Assembly (NCBI RefSeq): GCF_014207955.1
Contig: NZ_JACHLK010000025.1
Span: 1-64,000 of the forward strand
DNA: 64,000 nt
From: Acidovorax soli
Lineage (GTDB): Bacteria; Pseudomonadota; Gammaproteobacteria; Burkholderiales; Burkholderiaceae_C
Reading direction: 5' to 3'
Shown: positions 18,501 through 25,899 of the stretch, piece by piece
Layout: every line of letters begins with the position of its first letter
Position numbering within the stretch: the stretch's first letter is position 1
The notes under the pieces: model-generated
Seen by the model: only the letters and a program-made list of their open reading frames with translations
Databases searched by the model: none
What the model was told of the DNA's origin: nothing
Position numbers and translations under genes: made by a program

Positions 18501-18792
18501 GCTCAAGGTCGACAAGTCCTTCATCCACGACATGCTCACCAACCCGGCGGACATGGCCATCACCCGCGCCATCATCGCGCTGGGCCATACGCTCAACCTC
18601 AAGGTCGTGGCCGAGGGCGTAGAAGACCTGGCCACGGCCCAGGTGCTGGGCGCGCTCGACTGTGAGGAGCTGCAGGGCTTTCACTTCACGCGGCCGCTGC
18701 CCGTGGCGCAACTGGAGCAATGGGTGCTGCAGCATGCGCAGCGGCCGGCGCACGGGGATTCGCGCTTCGGCGAACTGGTGCGCATTCCGTAG
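15532..18792 (+). CDS. Membrane-bound HAMP-PAS-GGDEF-EAL cyclic-di-GMP protein
   Basis: Protein of 1086 residues. TM1 is at about 20-42, a roughly 260-residue extracytoplasmic sensor follows, then TM2 (about 303-323), HAMP (325-375), two PAS-like regions (about 396-500 and 506-620), GGDEF (625-795, intact GGDEF near 710) and EAL (815-1065, EAL near 838, with DDFGTGYSSL and KVDKSF). Both output domains keep their signature residues, so it could make and degrade cyclic di-GMP. The ATG at 15532 gives a short cytoplasmic lead before TM1. Its sensor domain is unrecognised. Confidence 0.9.
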   Translation: MAIMHRVSGWLGRLSVGRKLMLIYLLDLTAVIYVSSILIHEKNQAIDFTRKEIVGTTYATVVRDGLLGRFLQPGEPALSVAETLERLAKVRAEHDEALHTQEAGQRFQDALGRLGTDAAGEADAQALTRLRSLLLRDGRELLTTVGNQSNLILDPDLDSYYEMSLSVLRFPELLQAVHDTVSFLNSPRTARGPQWSSELLTLVGRLEAVTLGIESDYNQAFIAGTPELRAALVHDRGALNAALLEFQSHLQAVASGESRLTMAQLAAQEAKVLGALQAAWGSGIKDLDRLLHQRVDSLYSRMWLHLGTALVLLGCILSLVTLVARQIAKPLQQLARVADEVRKSGDHTLRAHWNSSDEIGRLVTAFNGMLAQLDRERLLQQELAASARAAEAQRELVEAFPIPIMVTSIPEHEVLHSNTPAGQWLNGRTIDPWVAGLEPGVRGRFFQRLADQGSVDEFEVRWKGGPEPSWAVLSARRLVFQGRDAVLTAFTPINVLKVMEQRLELWAKVFEASSEGIIIMNADQQIISVNKAFCRSTHYDFYEVIGEDLGFLQEDVAGQEPLSAQISRAMQDKESWQGEVRFRRRSGETYPAWLMVSAVREGKAGAVVNHIGIAIDITDRKQNEERIQFLAHHDVLTELPNRSLCVQRLQIALAHAQGHNERVAVLFIDLDRFKSINDTLGHHIGDGLLRSVASRLTQAVRSRDTVSRLGGDEFVIIMRDVAGPEDVQQLVENRLIPLIRQPHPVEGHDLNVSCSVGIAVYPEDGGDIDELMRRADAAMYEAKTTGRDMALFYSAETDQRALARQSMEQHLRRALGRDEFSLHYQPRMSARGARLLGVEALLRWNNPVLGMVPPSEFIPIAEETGMIRAIGAWVLQQASAQWVAWQSLECEGPNGPMAHPLSMVPVSVNLSAAQLGDPQLVPDIEALLARCGMPAHRLELEITESQLMDHANSAERQLAALKALGVQLSIDDFGTGYSSLAYLKRFDIDRLKVDKSFIHDMLTNPADMAITRAIIALGHTLNLKVVAEGVEDLATAQVLGALDCEELQGFHFTRPLPVAQLEQWVLQHAQRPAHGDSRFGELVRIP

Positions 18793-18850
18793 TCCCCCAT
18801 TTCGCTGGCGGGCGAAGTGTGGCCGTGCCTGGTGGGTGCACACTGCAGGC

Positions 18851-19579
18851 ATGAACACCAACCAGATTGCCCACATCGCCGGCTTGGTCGGCGAGCCCGC
18901 GCGCACGGCCATGCTGATGGCGCTGATGGACGGGCGCGCCCTCACCGCGCGCGAGCTGGCCGATGCCGGCCACATCACCGCCCAGACCGCCAGCCGGCAC
19001 CTGGCCCTGCTGGTGGAGGCGGGCCTGCTGCGCCTGGAACGCCAGGGCCGCCACCGCTACCACCGCCTGGCATCGGCTGACGTGGCGCGCGTGCTTGAAG
19101 GCCTGATGCAGCTGGCCGTGCAGCAGCCGGCGCCGCAAGCAGCCGCCCGGCGCGTGGTGGTGGGCCCGCGCGATGCGGCCCTGCGTACCGCGCGCACCTG
19201 CTACGACCACATCGCGGGCCGGCTGGGCATCGCCATCACCGAGCACCTGCTCGACGAAGGGGCCATGGCCTTCGATGGCGATGCGGGCGGCCATGTGACG
19301 GCACAGGCGGCGCCCGTGCTGCAGCGCCTGGGCATCGACGCAGCCGCGCACGCCGCGGGCGGTGGCAAGCGCCCGCACTGCCGCCCTTGCCTGGACTGGA
19401 GCGAGCGGCGCATGCACGTGGCGGGCAAGCTCGGCGCCATGATCTGCAGCCACTGCCTGGCCGAGGGCTGGCTGCTGCGCCGTGCCGACAGCCGCGCGCT
19501 GGAGATCACGCCGGGCGGCGCCGTGGCGCTGCGCAACTGGCTAGGGCATGCGCGCTGGAACGCGGTGGCGAGCCCTTGA
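18851..19579 (+). CDS. ArsR/SmtB-type winged-helix regulator
   Basis: Protein of 242 residues. The N-terminal 80 residues form an ArsR-like winged helix (TARELADAGHITAQTASRHL, LLRLERQGRHRYHRL). The longer C-terminal part has a Cys-rich segment (HCRPCLDW, then CSHC near 200) that may bind metal or heme; this is seen but its function is not known. The ATG at 18851 is the natural start. It stands alone after the GGDEF-EAL gene. Confidence 0.82.
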   Translation: MNTNQIAHIAGLVGEPARTAMLMALMDGRALTARELADAGHITAQTASRHLALLVEAGLLRLERQGRHRYHRLASADVARVLEGLMQLAVQQPAPQAAARRVVVGPRDAALRTARTCYDHIAGRLGIAITEHLLDEGAMAFDGDAGGHVTAQAAPVLQRLGIDAAAHAAGGGKRPHCRPCLDWSERRMHVAGKLGAMICSHCLAEGWLLRRADSRALEITPGGAVALRNWLGHARWNAVASP

Positions 19580-19648
19580 GGAGGCGGACCCCACGGGGTG
19601 GTCCGATGCGCAGCCTGTGAGACGGCTGCGGCTCACGCCAGGGCACCC

Positions 19649-19719
19649 GCGCAAGGGCCGCCCCGCCGCGCTGGGTGCGTCCCCCTGGGGGGAAGGCGCG
19701 AAGCGACTCAGGGGGGGGG
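19649..19719. repeat. Small dispersed 3'-end repeat, copy 1
   Basis: Shares the block CGCAAGGGCCGCCCCGCCGC and the ending AGCGACTCAGGGGG with copies at 25727-25899 and 44761-44856. Here the central hairpin is short (TCCCCCTGGGGGGA). It covers the stop codon of the flavoprotein gene and supplies its last proline codons. Confidence 0.7.
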
Positions 19720-20940
19720 CAAAGCCTGCGCACACGCATGGGCGCTGGCCCAGGCCCACTGGAAGTTGTAGCCGCCGAGCCAGCCGGTCACGTCCACCAC
19801 CTCGCCGATGAAGTACAGGCCCGGCTGGGCCTTGCACTCCAAGGTCTGCTGCGACAGGGCGCGCGTGTCCACGCCGCCCAGGGTCACCTCGGCCTTCTTG
19901 TAGCCTTCGGTGCCGGTGGGCGTGAGCTCCCAGCGCGCCAACTGCTCGGCCAGGCGCGCCAGCGCCTTGTCCGAGGCCTCGGCAATCGGGCGCTGCCAGT
20001 CGGCCTCGCGCTGGGCCCAGGCATCGGCCAGGCGGCTTGGGACCAGGGTGGCCAGCTCGTTGGCGATGAGCTTGCGCGAGCGCGCCTTGGCCTGCGCCAG
20101 CGCCTCGGGCAGGTCCACTGTGGGGGCGAGATCAATGGCCAGGGGCGTGCCCTCCTGCCAGTAGCTCGAAATCTGCAGCACGGCCGGGCCCGACAGGCCG
20201 CGGTGCGTGAACAGCAGGTCTTCGTCGAAGGCCATGCGCGCCTTCTTGGCGCCGGTGGCGATGCGCACGGGCAGCGCCAGGCCGGCGAGCTGTGCATAGG
20301 GCGCCCAGGCCGCGCCGTCAAAGGTCAGCGGCACCAGCCCAGGGCGCTGCTCGACCAGCGGGATATCGAATTGCCGGGCCACGCGGTAGCCGAAATCGGT
20401 GGCCCCGATCTTGGGGATGGACAGGCCCCCCGTGGCGATGACCAGGCTGCGTGCCTGCACCGGGCCGCGGTCGGTCTCCACGCGGTAGCCGCTCTGGCTA
20501 TCCTCCAGGGCCTCGGGCGCGATCTTCTTCACGCCGCAGGGCTGCCAATGCGTGACGCCGCCGTCCGCGCATTCGGCCAGCAGCATGGCGATCAGGTCCT
20601 CGGCCGAGCGGTCGGCAAACAGCTGGCCCTTGTGCTTTTCGTGGTGGGGAATGCCATGCCTGTCGACCAGCGCGATGAAGTCCTGCGGCGTGTAGCGCGA
20701 CAGCGCCGAGCGGCAGAACTGCGGGTTCTGGCCCACGAAGTGCTTGTGCGGCGCCGAGGGGTCGAGGTCGCGGTTGGTGAAGTTGCAGCGCCCCCCGCCC
20801 GAGATGCGGATTTTTTCAGCCACCTTCTCGGCATGGTCGATGAGCAGGACCGACAGGCCGCGCTGGCCGGCCTGGGCGGCGCAGAACAGGCCGGCTGCGC
20901 CGGCGCCGATGATGATGGCGTCAAAGAAAGGAATGGTCAT
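19708..20940 (-). CDS. HI0933/BaiN-family NAD(P)/FAD-dependent oxidoreductase
   Basis: Flavoprotein of 410 residues. The FAD-binding GAGAAGLFCA is at about residues 12-21, then the family-specific KIRISGGGRCNFTN, the ATGGLSIPKIGATDFGY segment and a C-terminal GEVVDVTGWLGGYNFQWAWASA. The family is uncharacterised in most bacteria; one member (BaiN) acts in bile-acid dehydroxylation and another (RdsA) in rRNA dihydrouridine reduction. The ATG at 20940 matches the family start. Its C-terminus runs into a dispersed repeat. Confidence 0.87.
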   Translation of the reverse strand: MTIPFFDAIIIGAGAAGLFCAAQAGQRGLSVLLIDHAEKVAEKIRISGGGRCNFTNRDLDPSAPHKHFVGQNPQFCRSALSRYTPQDFIALVDRHGIPHHEKHKGQLFADRSAEDLIAMLLAECADGGVTHWQPCGVKKIAPEALEDSQSGYRVETDRGPVQARSLVIATGGLSIPKIGATDFGYRVARQFDIPLVEQRPGLVPLTFDGAAWAPYAQLAGLALPVRIATGAKKARMAFDEDLLFTHRGLSGPAVLQISSYWQEGTPLAIDLAPTVDLPEALAQAKARSRKLIANELATLVPSRLADAWAQREADWQRPIAEASDKALARLAEQLARWELTPTGTEGYKKAEVTLGGVDTRALSQQTLECKAQPGLYFIGEVVDVTGWLGGYNFQWAWASAHACAQALPPP

Positions 20941-21031
20941 GGACGCCGCGGATTGTAGGACCCTCACGCACGGCCGACTGCTGGGCTTCAGTGGACTAAC
21001 ATGCGCCATCCATCCCGCAAGGACTGCTTCC

Positions 21032-21511
21032 ATGACCGCGATCCGCTACGCCGCCTGCACCCTGGCCCTGGGCCTTCTGGCCCCGGCCTGGGCCATCAAC
21101 AAGTGCACGGATGCCGATGGGAAGGTGTCCTTCCAGGATGCGTCCTGCCCGGGCCAGGGCGAGAAGATCGAGGTGCGCCCCGCGCTGGAGGGGGCCACGC
21201 CGATACCGTCCCCGCCCTCCACCTCCAGGGAGGGAGCGTTCGGCCCTACCTGGCAGCGCAAGAACCACCTGCGGAGCCAGGGCATTCCCCAGGCACGTGC
21301 GGCCCTGGAACGCAACCAGAAGGAATGTGGCGCGCAGTCCGCGGAGGCCGTGGCCACCGCGGGCCCGCTGCGCAGCACCCTGGCATCGGGCACCCAGTTC
21401 GCGCAGGAGCGGGCGGCCGCAGCCGGCCAGGGCAAGGCCGCCTGCGAGGCCCGCAGCGAGGAGCTGCGCAAGCAGCTGAAAGCGCTGGAAGAAGAGCTCG
21501 GCGCCCCGTAG
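21032..21511 (+). CDS. DUF4124 domain-containing exported protein
   Basis: Protein of 159 residues with a signal peptide (YAACTLALGLLAPAWA) followed immediately by the DUF4124 core INKCTDADGKVSFQDASCPG. The C-terminal half is charged and probably coiled coil (RSEELRKQLKALEEEL). Members are small periplasmic proteins of unknown function common in betaproteobacteria. The gene converges on the fecA-like receptor gene 8 bases away. Confidence 0.82.
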   Translation: MTAIRYAACTLALGLLAPAWAINKCTDADGKVSFQDASCPGQGEKIEVRPALEGATPIPSPPSTSREGAFGPTWQRKNHLRSQGIPQARAALERNQKECGAQSAEAVATAGPLRSTLASGTQFAQERAAAAGQGKAACEARSEELRKQLKALEEELGAP

Positions 21512-21518
21512 CCCTGCG

Positions 21519-23957
21519 TCAGAACTCCGTGCTGACCGAGAACAGGGCGGTGCGCGGTGTGCTGCGCGCCAGGAAGCCCGTGCGCACCGAGAGCCAGTGC
21601 GACGAGTCCGCCACGTTTTCCACGGTCAGGCGGAACACGGTGGGCTTGCCGGCAAAGCGCGTGGCATAGCGCAGGCCCAGGTCGTAGCTGTCGAAGCCGG
21701 GGATGCTCTGCTGGTTGTCCACGCTGGCCATCTGGCGCGCCACCTTGGTGTACTTGCCGGTCAGGGTCAGGCCGGGCAGGGCTGCGATGTCCCATTCGCC
21801 GCCCAGCACCAGGCTGTGGTCGGGAATGCCGATGGCCTTCTTGCCGTCGTTGCTGCCGTTCAGGGTCTTGGACTGCACGGCCTTGAACATGGCCAGGCCC
21901 GCATTCAGGCGCAAGCCCTTGGCCACCTCTCCGTAGAGCGACAGCTCCAGGCCCCGGTTGCGCTGCTCGCCATCGACCACGAGAAAATTCGCGCCGTTGA
22001 CATAGGACACCGGCTGGCGGATCTGGAACAGGGCGGCGCTGGCACCAAAGGAGCCGCCGTCGTACTTCAGGCCCGTTTCGATCTGCTTGCCCTTGAAGGG
22101 CGGGAACACCGTGCCGAGGTTGGCGGTCGAGGCAGGGGCCACGGGCCCCTGCGCCAGGCCTTCGGCGTAGTTGGCGTACACCGAAAAGGTGGGCGCCAGC
22201 TTGTAGCTGGCACCCAGCGAGGGTGCCGTGGCTGTCTGCTCGAAGCGGCGCTGCTCCACGCCCGCGGAGAATTCGCCGATGTCCAGCTTCTGGTAGCGCA
22301 CCCCGCCGACCAGGTGCAGGCGGTCGTCCAGCAGGTGCATGGAGTCCATCACGGCCAGGCTGTCGGAGGCGCCGTCCTGGAAACGCAGCGGCACACCGCC
22401 GACGGGCAGCGCGGGCTGTGCCACGAAGACCGGGTTGTTGAAGTTGCTGGTGAACGCGCTGCCCATTTGCCGGCTCAGGCTGGCGCCATCTCCCGTGAAG
22501 CGCGAATAGCCCACCACCACCCGGTGCTTGACGGGGCCGGTGGCAAAGCGCATGCGCCAGCCCAGCTCCCCTGAGCGCGTGGACGAGCCGGTCCTGAAAA
22601 TGCTGGGCTGGGCGCTGAAGTTGCCGCTGGTCGAGGTGATGCGGGGGTTGCCCGCGTTGACGTTCGACTCCTCGTAGTTCACCCCACCGAGCACGCCGAA
22701 CACGGTGGAGTCGGGCGTGATGTCGAACTCCACGCGCGCAACGGCGGAGGAGCTCTTGGTGTCGCTGCGGTCCCAGGGTTGGCTGACGGCCTGCTTCGTC
22801 GCTGGCGGTGCGGGCAGGGCGAAGCCGTCGTTGAAGCGGTAGAACTGGGGGAAGCCGTCGAAGTGCCGGCGGTTCTGGGCGAGGTCCAGGCTGGCGCGCA
22901 ACTTGTCACCCGCATAGTCCAGCGCGGCCGACAGATGTTCGGTGCCGACCTTCTCGTTCGGCACGCCGGTGGAGCCGCCGCCCCGGCCGGCGGCGTTGAC
23001 GCGCACGCCCCATTCGTTGTCGGCGCCGAAGCGGCGCCCCACATCCAGGTGGGCGCCCGCCTGGCCGTGGGACGAACCCGACAGGGTCAATCGGGTCAGC
23101 GGAACGTCCGTGCCGCGCTTGGGCACCAGGTTGATGGTGCCGCCCGTGGTGCTGCTGCTCGGACCGATGCCGTTGAGCAGCGCGCTCGGGCCCTTGAGCA
23201 CCTCGATGCGCTCGAACTGCTCCACCGCGATGCGCCGCGTGTCCACCACCGCGAAGGTCTCGTTGAACGAGATGTCCTGGCTCAGCATGGGCAGGCCGCG
23301 CAGGAAGAACACGTCCACCGCATTGCTCTCGGAGTTGGTGGAGCGCACGGCCGGGTCCACCGCCAGCACGTCGATCAGGCGCCGGGCCTGCGCGTCGCGC
23401 ACCGCCTGCTCGGTGTAGCCGCTGATGGCAAAGGGCGCGTCGAGCAGCGCCGTATTGCCCAGGGCTCCCAGGCGCGCGCCCTTGGCGACCTGGCCGCCCG
23501 CGAAGGGCTGGTACACCTGGTTGGGGTCGCGCGAGCCCTCGACCGTGACGGTCGCCATGCTGCGCTCCGCCGTGCCGGGCGCGACTGCGGCCGATGCGGC
23601 AGCAGAAGGGGCAAGGCGCACGGTCAGGGTGTCGCTGCCCAGGCGTACCAGCGCCAGCCCCGAGCCGGCCAGTGCGCGTTGCGCTGCTTCTTCCAGCGCG
23701 AAGCTGCCGCGCACGGCCGGGGCGGTCTTGCCGCGCAGCAGCGCCGGGTCGGCGGTGAGGATCTTGCCACCCTGGCGGGCGATGCGGGCCAGGGTCTCGT
23801 CCAGGGCGCCGGCCGGCAGGTCCCAGTTCTGCACGGCGCCGGCCTGGGCCACCAGGGGGGCACTGGCAGCGGATGGGGTCTGGGCAAAGCTGGCGCTGCC
23901 GAGGGCTGCGCTCAGGGCCGCTACGAGCAGGCGGGGGCGAAAGGAGGGGCTGGGCAT
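21519..23957 (-). CDS. TonB-dependent siderophore receptor with STN signalling domain
   Basis: Outer-membrane receptor of 812 residues with signal peptide (1-24), STN domain (about 40-110; WDLPAGALDETLARIARQGG), TonB box and plug (about 130-290; LLNGIGPSSSTTGGTINLVPKRG) and a 22-strand barrel ending in Phe. The STN domain contacts the FecR anti-sigma factor, so the receptor reports ligand binding as well as importing it. It is the third gene of a fecI-fecR-receptor set; 96 bases separate it from fecR. The ligand, probably a ferric siderophore, is not identifiable by eye. Confidence 0.92.
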   Translation of the reverse strand: MPSPSFRPRLLVAALSAALGSASFAQTPSAASAPLVAQAGAVQNWDLPAGALDETLARIARQGGKILTADPALLRGKTAPAVRGSFALEEAAQRALAGSGLALVRLGSDTLTVRLAPSAAASAAVAPGTAERSMATVTVEGSRDPNQVYQPFAGGQVAKGARLGALGNTALLDAPFAISGYTEQAVRDAQARRLIDVLAVDPAVRSTNSESNAVDVFFLRGLPMLSQDISFNETFAVVDTRRIAVEQFERIEVLKGPSALLNGIGPSSSTTGGTINLVPKRGTDVPLTRLTLSGSSHGQAGAHLDVGRRFGADNEWGVRVNAAGRGGGSTGVPNEKVGTEHLSAALDYAGDKLRASLDLAQNRRHFDGFPQFYRFNDGFALPAPPATKQAVSQPWDRSDTKSSSAVARVEFDITPDSTVFGVLGGVNYEESNVNAGNPRITSTSGNFSAQPSIFRTGSSTRSGELGWRMRFATGPVKHRVVVGYSRFTGDGASLSRQMGSAFTSNFNNPVFVAQPALPVGGVPLRFQDGASDSLAVMDSMHLLDDRLHLVGGVRYQKLDIGEFSAGVEQRRFEQTATAPSLGASYKLAPTFSVYANYAEGLAQGPVAPASTANLGTVFPPFKGKQIETGLKYDGGSFGASAALFQIRQPVSYVNGANFLVVDGEQRNRGLELSLYGEVAKGLRLNAGLAMFKAVQSKTLNGSNDGKKAIGIPDHSLVLGGEWDIAALPGLTLTGKYTKVARQMASVDNQQSIPGFDSYDLGLRYATRFAGKPTVFRLTVENVADSSHWLSVRTGFLARSTPRTALFSVSTEF

Positions 23958-24053
23958 GGGGTCGGGTTCCTGTGCTGGGGTGGGACAAAGAGGGGTGACT
24001 TCCTCTTTGTCCAGCGAGCCCCGCAAAACCCCTCAATCCCCGCACACATTTTT

Positions 24054-25070
24054 TCAGGCACCGATGGCGTCGATCAGGGTCAGCAGGGGGCCATAGCTGG
24101 TGACGTGGATGGGCTGGGTGTCCACCAGGGCCTGCAGGGCCTGTGTGGTGTCGTTCAGCCGGAACACGCCGAAGACCCGCAGCCGCGCCGCCGCCGGGCT
24201 CACGCGCAGCAGCCCTCGGCGCCAGGCGCCCAGCGCGGCGACCACATCGCCCAGGGGTTCATCGCGCACATCCAGGATGCCTTCGGTCCAGCTGGTGCGG
24301 TGCGCCATGCGCTGGCTGGACACCTCGATGCGCTGGCCATCCAGCCATGCGGCCTGGCCCTCGTGCAGGGTGCGCTGCACGCCATCGCCGGTCTGCAGGG
24401 CCACGCCGTGCTGCAGTGCCACCACCAGGCTGCGCTCGGCCTCCTGGCGCACCAGGTAGCGGGTGCCCAGGGCCTGGGCCGTGCCATGCCGGGTCTGCAC
24501 GACGAAGGGGCGGGGCAGCGCACTGGCCGCTGCGGCTTCGCTGGCCACCTGCACCAGCAGCTCGCCGGCGCGCAGCCGCACCAGGCGCCGTGCCGGGTCG
24601 AAGTGCAGGTCGGCCGCGCTGCGCGCGTTCAGGTCCAGCGTGCTGCCATCGGGCAGCACGGCGTGGCGGGTTTCGGCGGTGCCGGTGTGCACATCGGCCA
24701 GCAGCTCACCGAGCGGCTGGCTGCGGTGCACGAGGTAGCCCGCACCCACGCTGGTGGCCAGCAGCAGGGTGGAGCCGCCCAGCAGGCTTCTGCGCCGGCG
24801 CGAGACCGGGTCTGGCGCCGTGGCCAGGCTCTGGTGCACGGCGGGCATCTGGCCCGGGTGGCGCTGGCCGATGCGCTGGATCTGTTCCACGGGGCCGGCG
24901 AGCACACCCTGCACACGCTGCCAGGCGGCCGCGTGGTGTGCATCGGCTGCGAGCCAGCGCGCAAAGGCCTCACGCTCGCCCGCCGATGCGCTGCCAGAGG
25001 TCAGGCGAACCTGCCAGTCCACCGCTGCGGTGATGGCGTCTTCGGAAGGGCCGGGGGAGGTGCCGCTCAT
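24054..25070 (-). CDS. fecR: FecR-family anti-sigma factor
   Basis: Inner-membrane regulator of 338 residues. The cytoplasmic DUF4880 region (about 15-60, with the conserved FARWLAADAHHAAAWQRV) precedes one transmembrane segment near 95-113 and a periplasmic FecR domain (about 125-220; VLPDGSTLDLNARS). A C-terminal region contacts the receptor STN domain. It holds FecI and passes on the receptor signal. The start overlaps the fecI stop by 4 bases. Confidence 0.92.
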   Translation of the reverse strand: MSGTSPGPSEDAITAAVDWQVRLTSGSASAGEREAFARWLAADAHHAAAWQRVQGVLAGPVEQIQRIGQRHPGQMPAVHQSLATAPDPVSRRRRSLLGGSTLLLATSVGAGYLVHRSQPLGELLADVHTGTAETRHAVLPDGSTLDLNARSAADLHFDPARRLVRLRAGELLVQVASEAAAASALPRPFVVQTRHGTAQALGTRYLVRQEAERSLVVALQHGVALQTGDGVQRTLHEGQAAWLDGQRIEVSSQRMAHRTSWTEGILDVRDEPLGDVVAALGAWRRGLLRVSPAAARLRVFGVFRLNDTTQALQALVDTQPIHVTSYGPLLTLIDAIGA

Positions 25071-25579
25071 GGCGTCTCGCTGTCCGCGTCCAGCCGGCAG
25101 CAGTGCAGGTAGGCATGCTTCACATAGCGTTCCACACTGGCCAAGGACACGCCCATCTCCGCCGCGATCTGCACATGCGTGAGGCCGTCAATGCGGTGCA
25201 GCAGAAAAGCCTGCCTCACCTTCGCGGGCAGGCCCGCGAGGCGCTGGTCGATGGCCTGCAGCGCCTCGTGCAGCAGCGCCATGTCCTCCACCGATGGCAG
25301 CGTGGCCTGCGGCAGCTCGGCCAGCGCCTGCAGGTAGGCCTGCTCCAGCTCGCGCCGGCGCCAGTGGCTGAACAGCACCCGCTTGGCCAGCGTGGTCAGG
25401 AAGGCGCGCGGCTCGGCCACCTGGTCGAGCCCGCGTGCGGCGAGCACGCGCACAAAGGTGTCCTGCGCCAGATCGGCCGCCCCGTGCGGGCAGCCCATCT
25501 TGCGCTGCAGCCAGCCCACCAGCCACGCATGGTGGCTGGTGTACCAGCGGCCGGCGGTATGCGCGGGTGGTGTGTTCAT
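25067..25579 (-). CDS. fecI: FecI-type ECF sigma factor
   Basis: ECF sigma factor of 170 residues. Region 2 is at about 15-80 (GAADLAQDTFVRVL) and region 4 at about 110-160 (LPAKVRQAFLLHRIDGLTHV, then IAAEMGVSLASVERYVKHA). It directs transcription of the receptor gene on FecR signalling. The ATG at 25579 matches family length; an upstream in-frame ATG would add 30 unlikely residues. No convincing Fur box was seen directly upstream. Confidence 0.92.
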   Translation of the reverse strand: MNTPPAHTAGRWYTSHHAWLVGWLQRKMGCPHGAADLAQDTFVRVLAARGLDQVAEPRAFLTTLAKRVLFSHWRRRELEQAYLQALAELPQATLPSVEDMALLHEALQAIDQRLAGLPAKVRQAFLLHRIDGLTHVQIAAEMGVSLASVERYVKHAYLHCCRLDADSETP

Positions 25580-25726
25580 CGCAGTGCAGCCATCAACCAA
25601 CGGGATTGCATGAAGACCTTTGCAAATATGGACGCCGTGGGCGGTCTGGACTGTTGCATCTTGCTGCACTTGGCCCAGTTTCCCGCGGCCCGTTGAGCGC
25701 GCGCTGCCTGAAAGCCAGAACCGCCG

Positions 25727-25899
25727 CGCAAGGGCCGCCCCGCCGCGCTGGCGGTGTCCCCCTTCCCGAATGGCGCAGCCATTCGAGAGAAGGGGCTGAG
25801 GGCCGCGGCTCCAAGCCTGCCTGCGCAGGCTTGGACGTGCCCGAAGAGCGGCCGACTCTGGCGGACGCCCCGAGGCGCGCAGCGCCTCAGGGGGATGCT
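25727..25899. repeat. Small dispersed 3'-end repeat, copy 2 (long form)
   Basis: Most of the 319-base gap between fecI and the next receptor gene. It starts CGCAAGGGCCGCCCCGCCGC and ends GCGCAGCGCCTCAGGGGGATGCT at the receptor stop codon. Inside are a hairpin at 25767-25785 (CGAATGGC/GCCATTCG) within a longer CCCCTT/AAGGGG stem, and a second perfect hairpin at 25811-25834 (CCAAGCCTGC/GCAGGCTTGG). Nothing gene-like is present. Confidence 0.75.

Noticed and set aside
15475-18978. Minus-strand open frame of more than 1100 codons opposite the GGDEF-EAL gene
   Set aside because: It is a shadow caused by high third-position GC; its translation is rich in Arg, His, Gln and Gly with no domain, while the plus strand encodes a complete multi-domain protein.
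22779-25112. Plus-strand open frame of about 777 codons across the receptor and fecR genes
   Set aside because: Antisense shadow over two recognised genes; composition is typical of GC-rich artefact frames.
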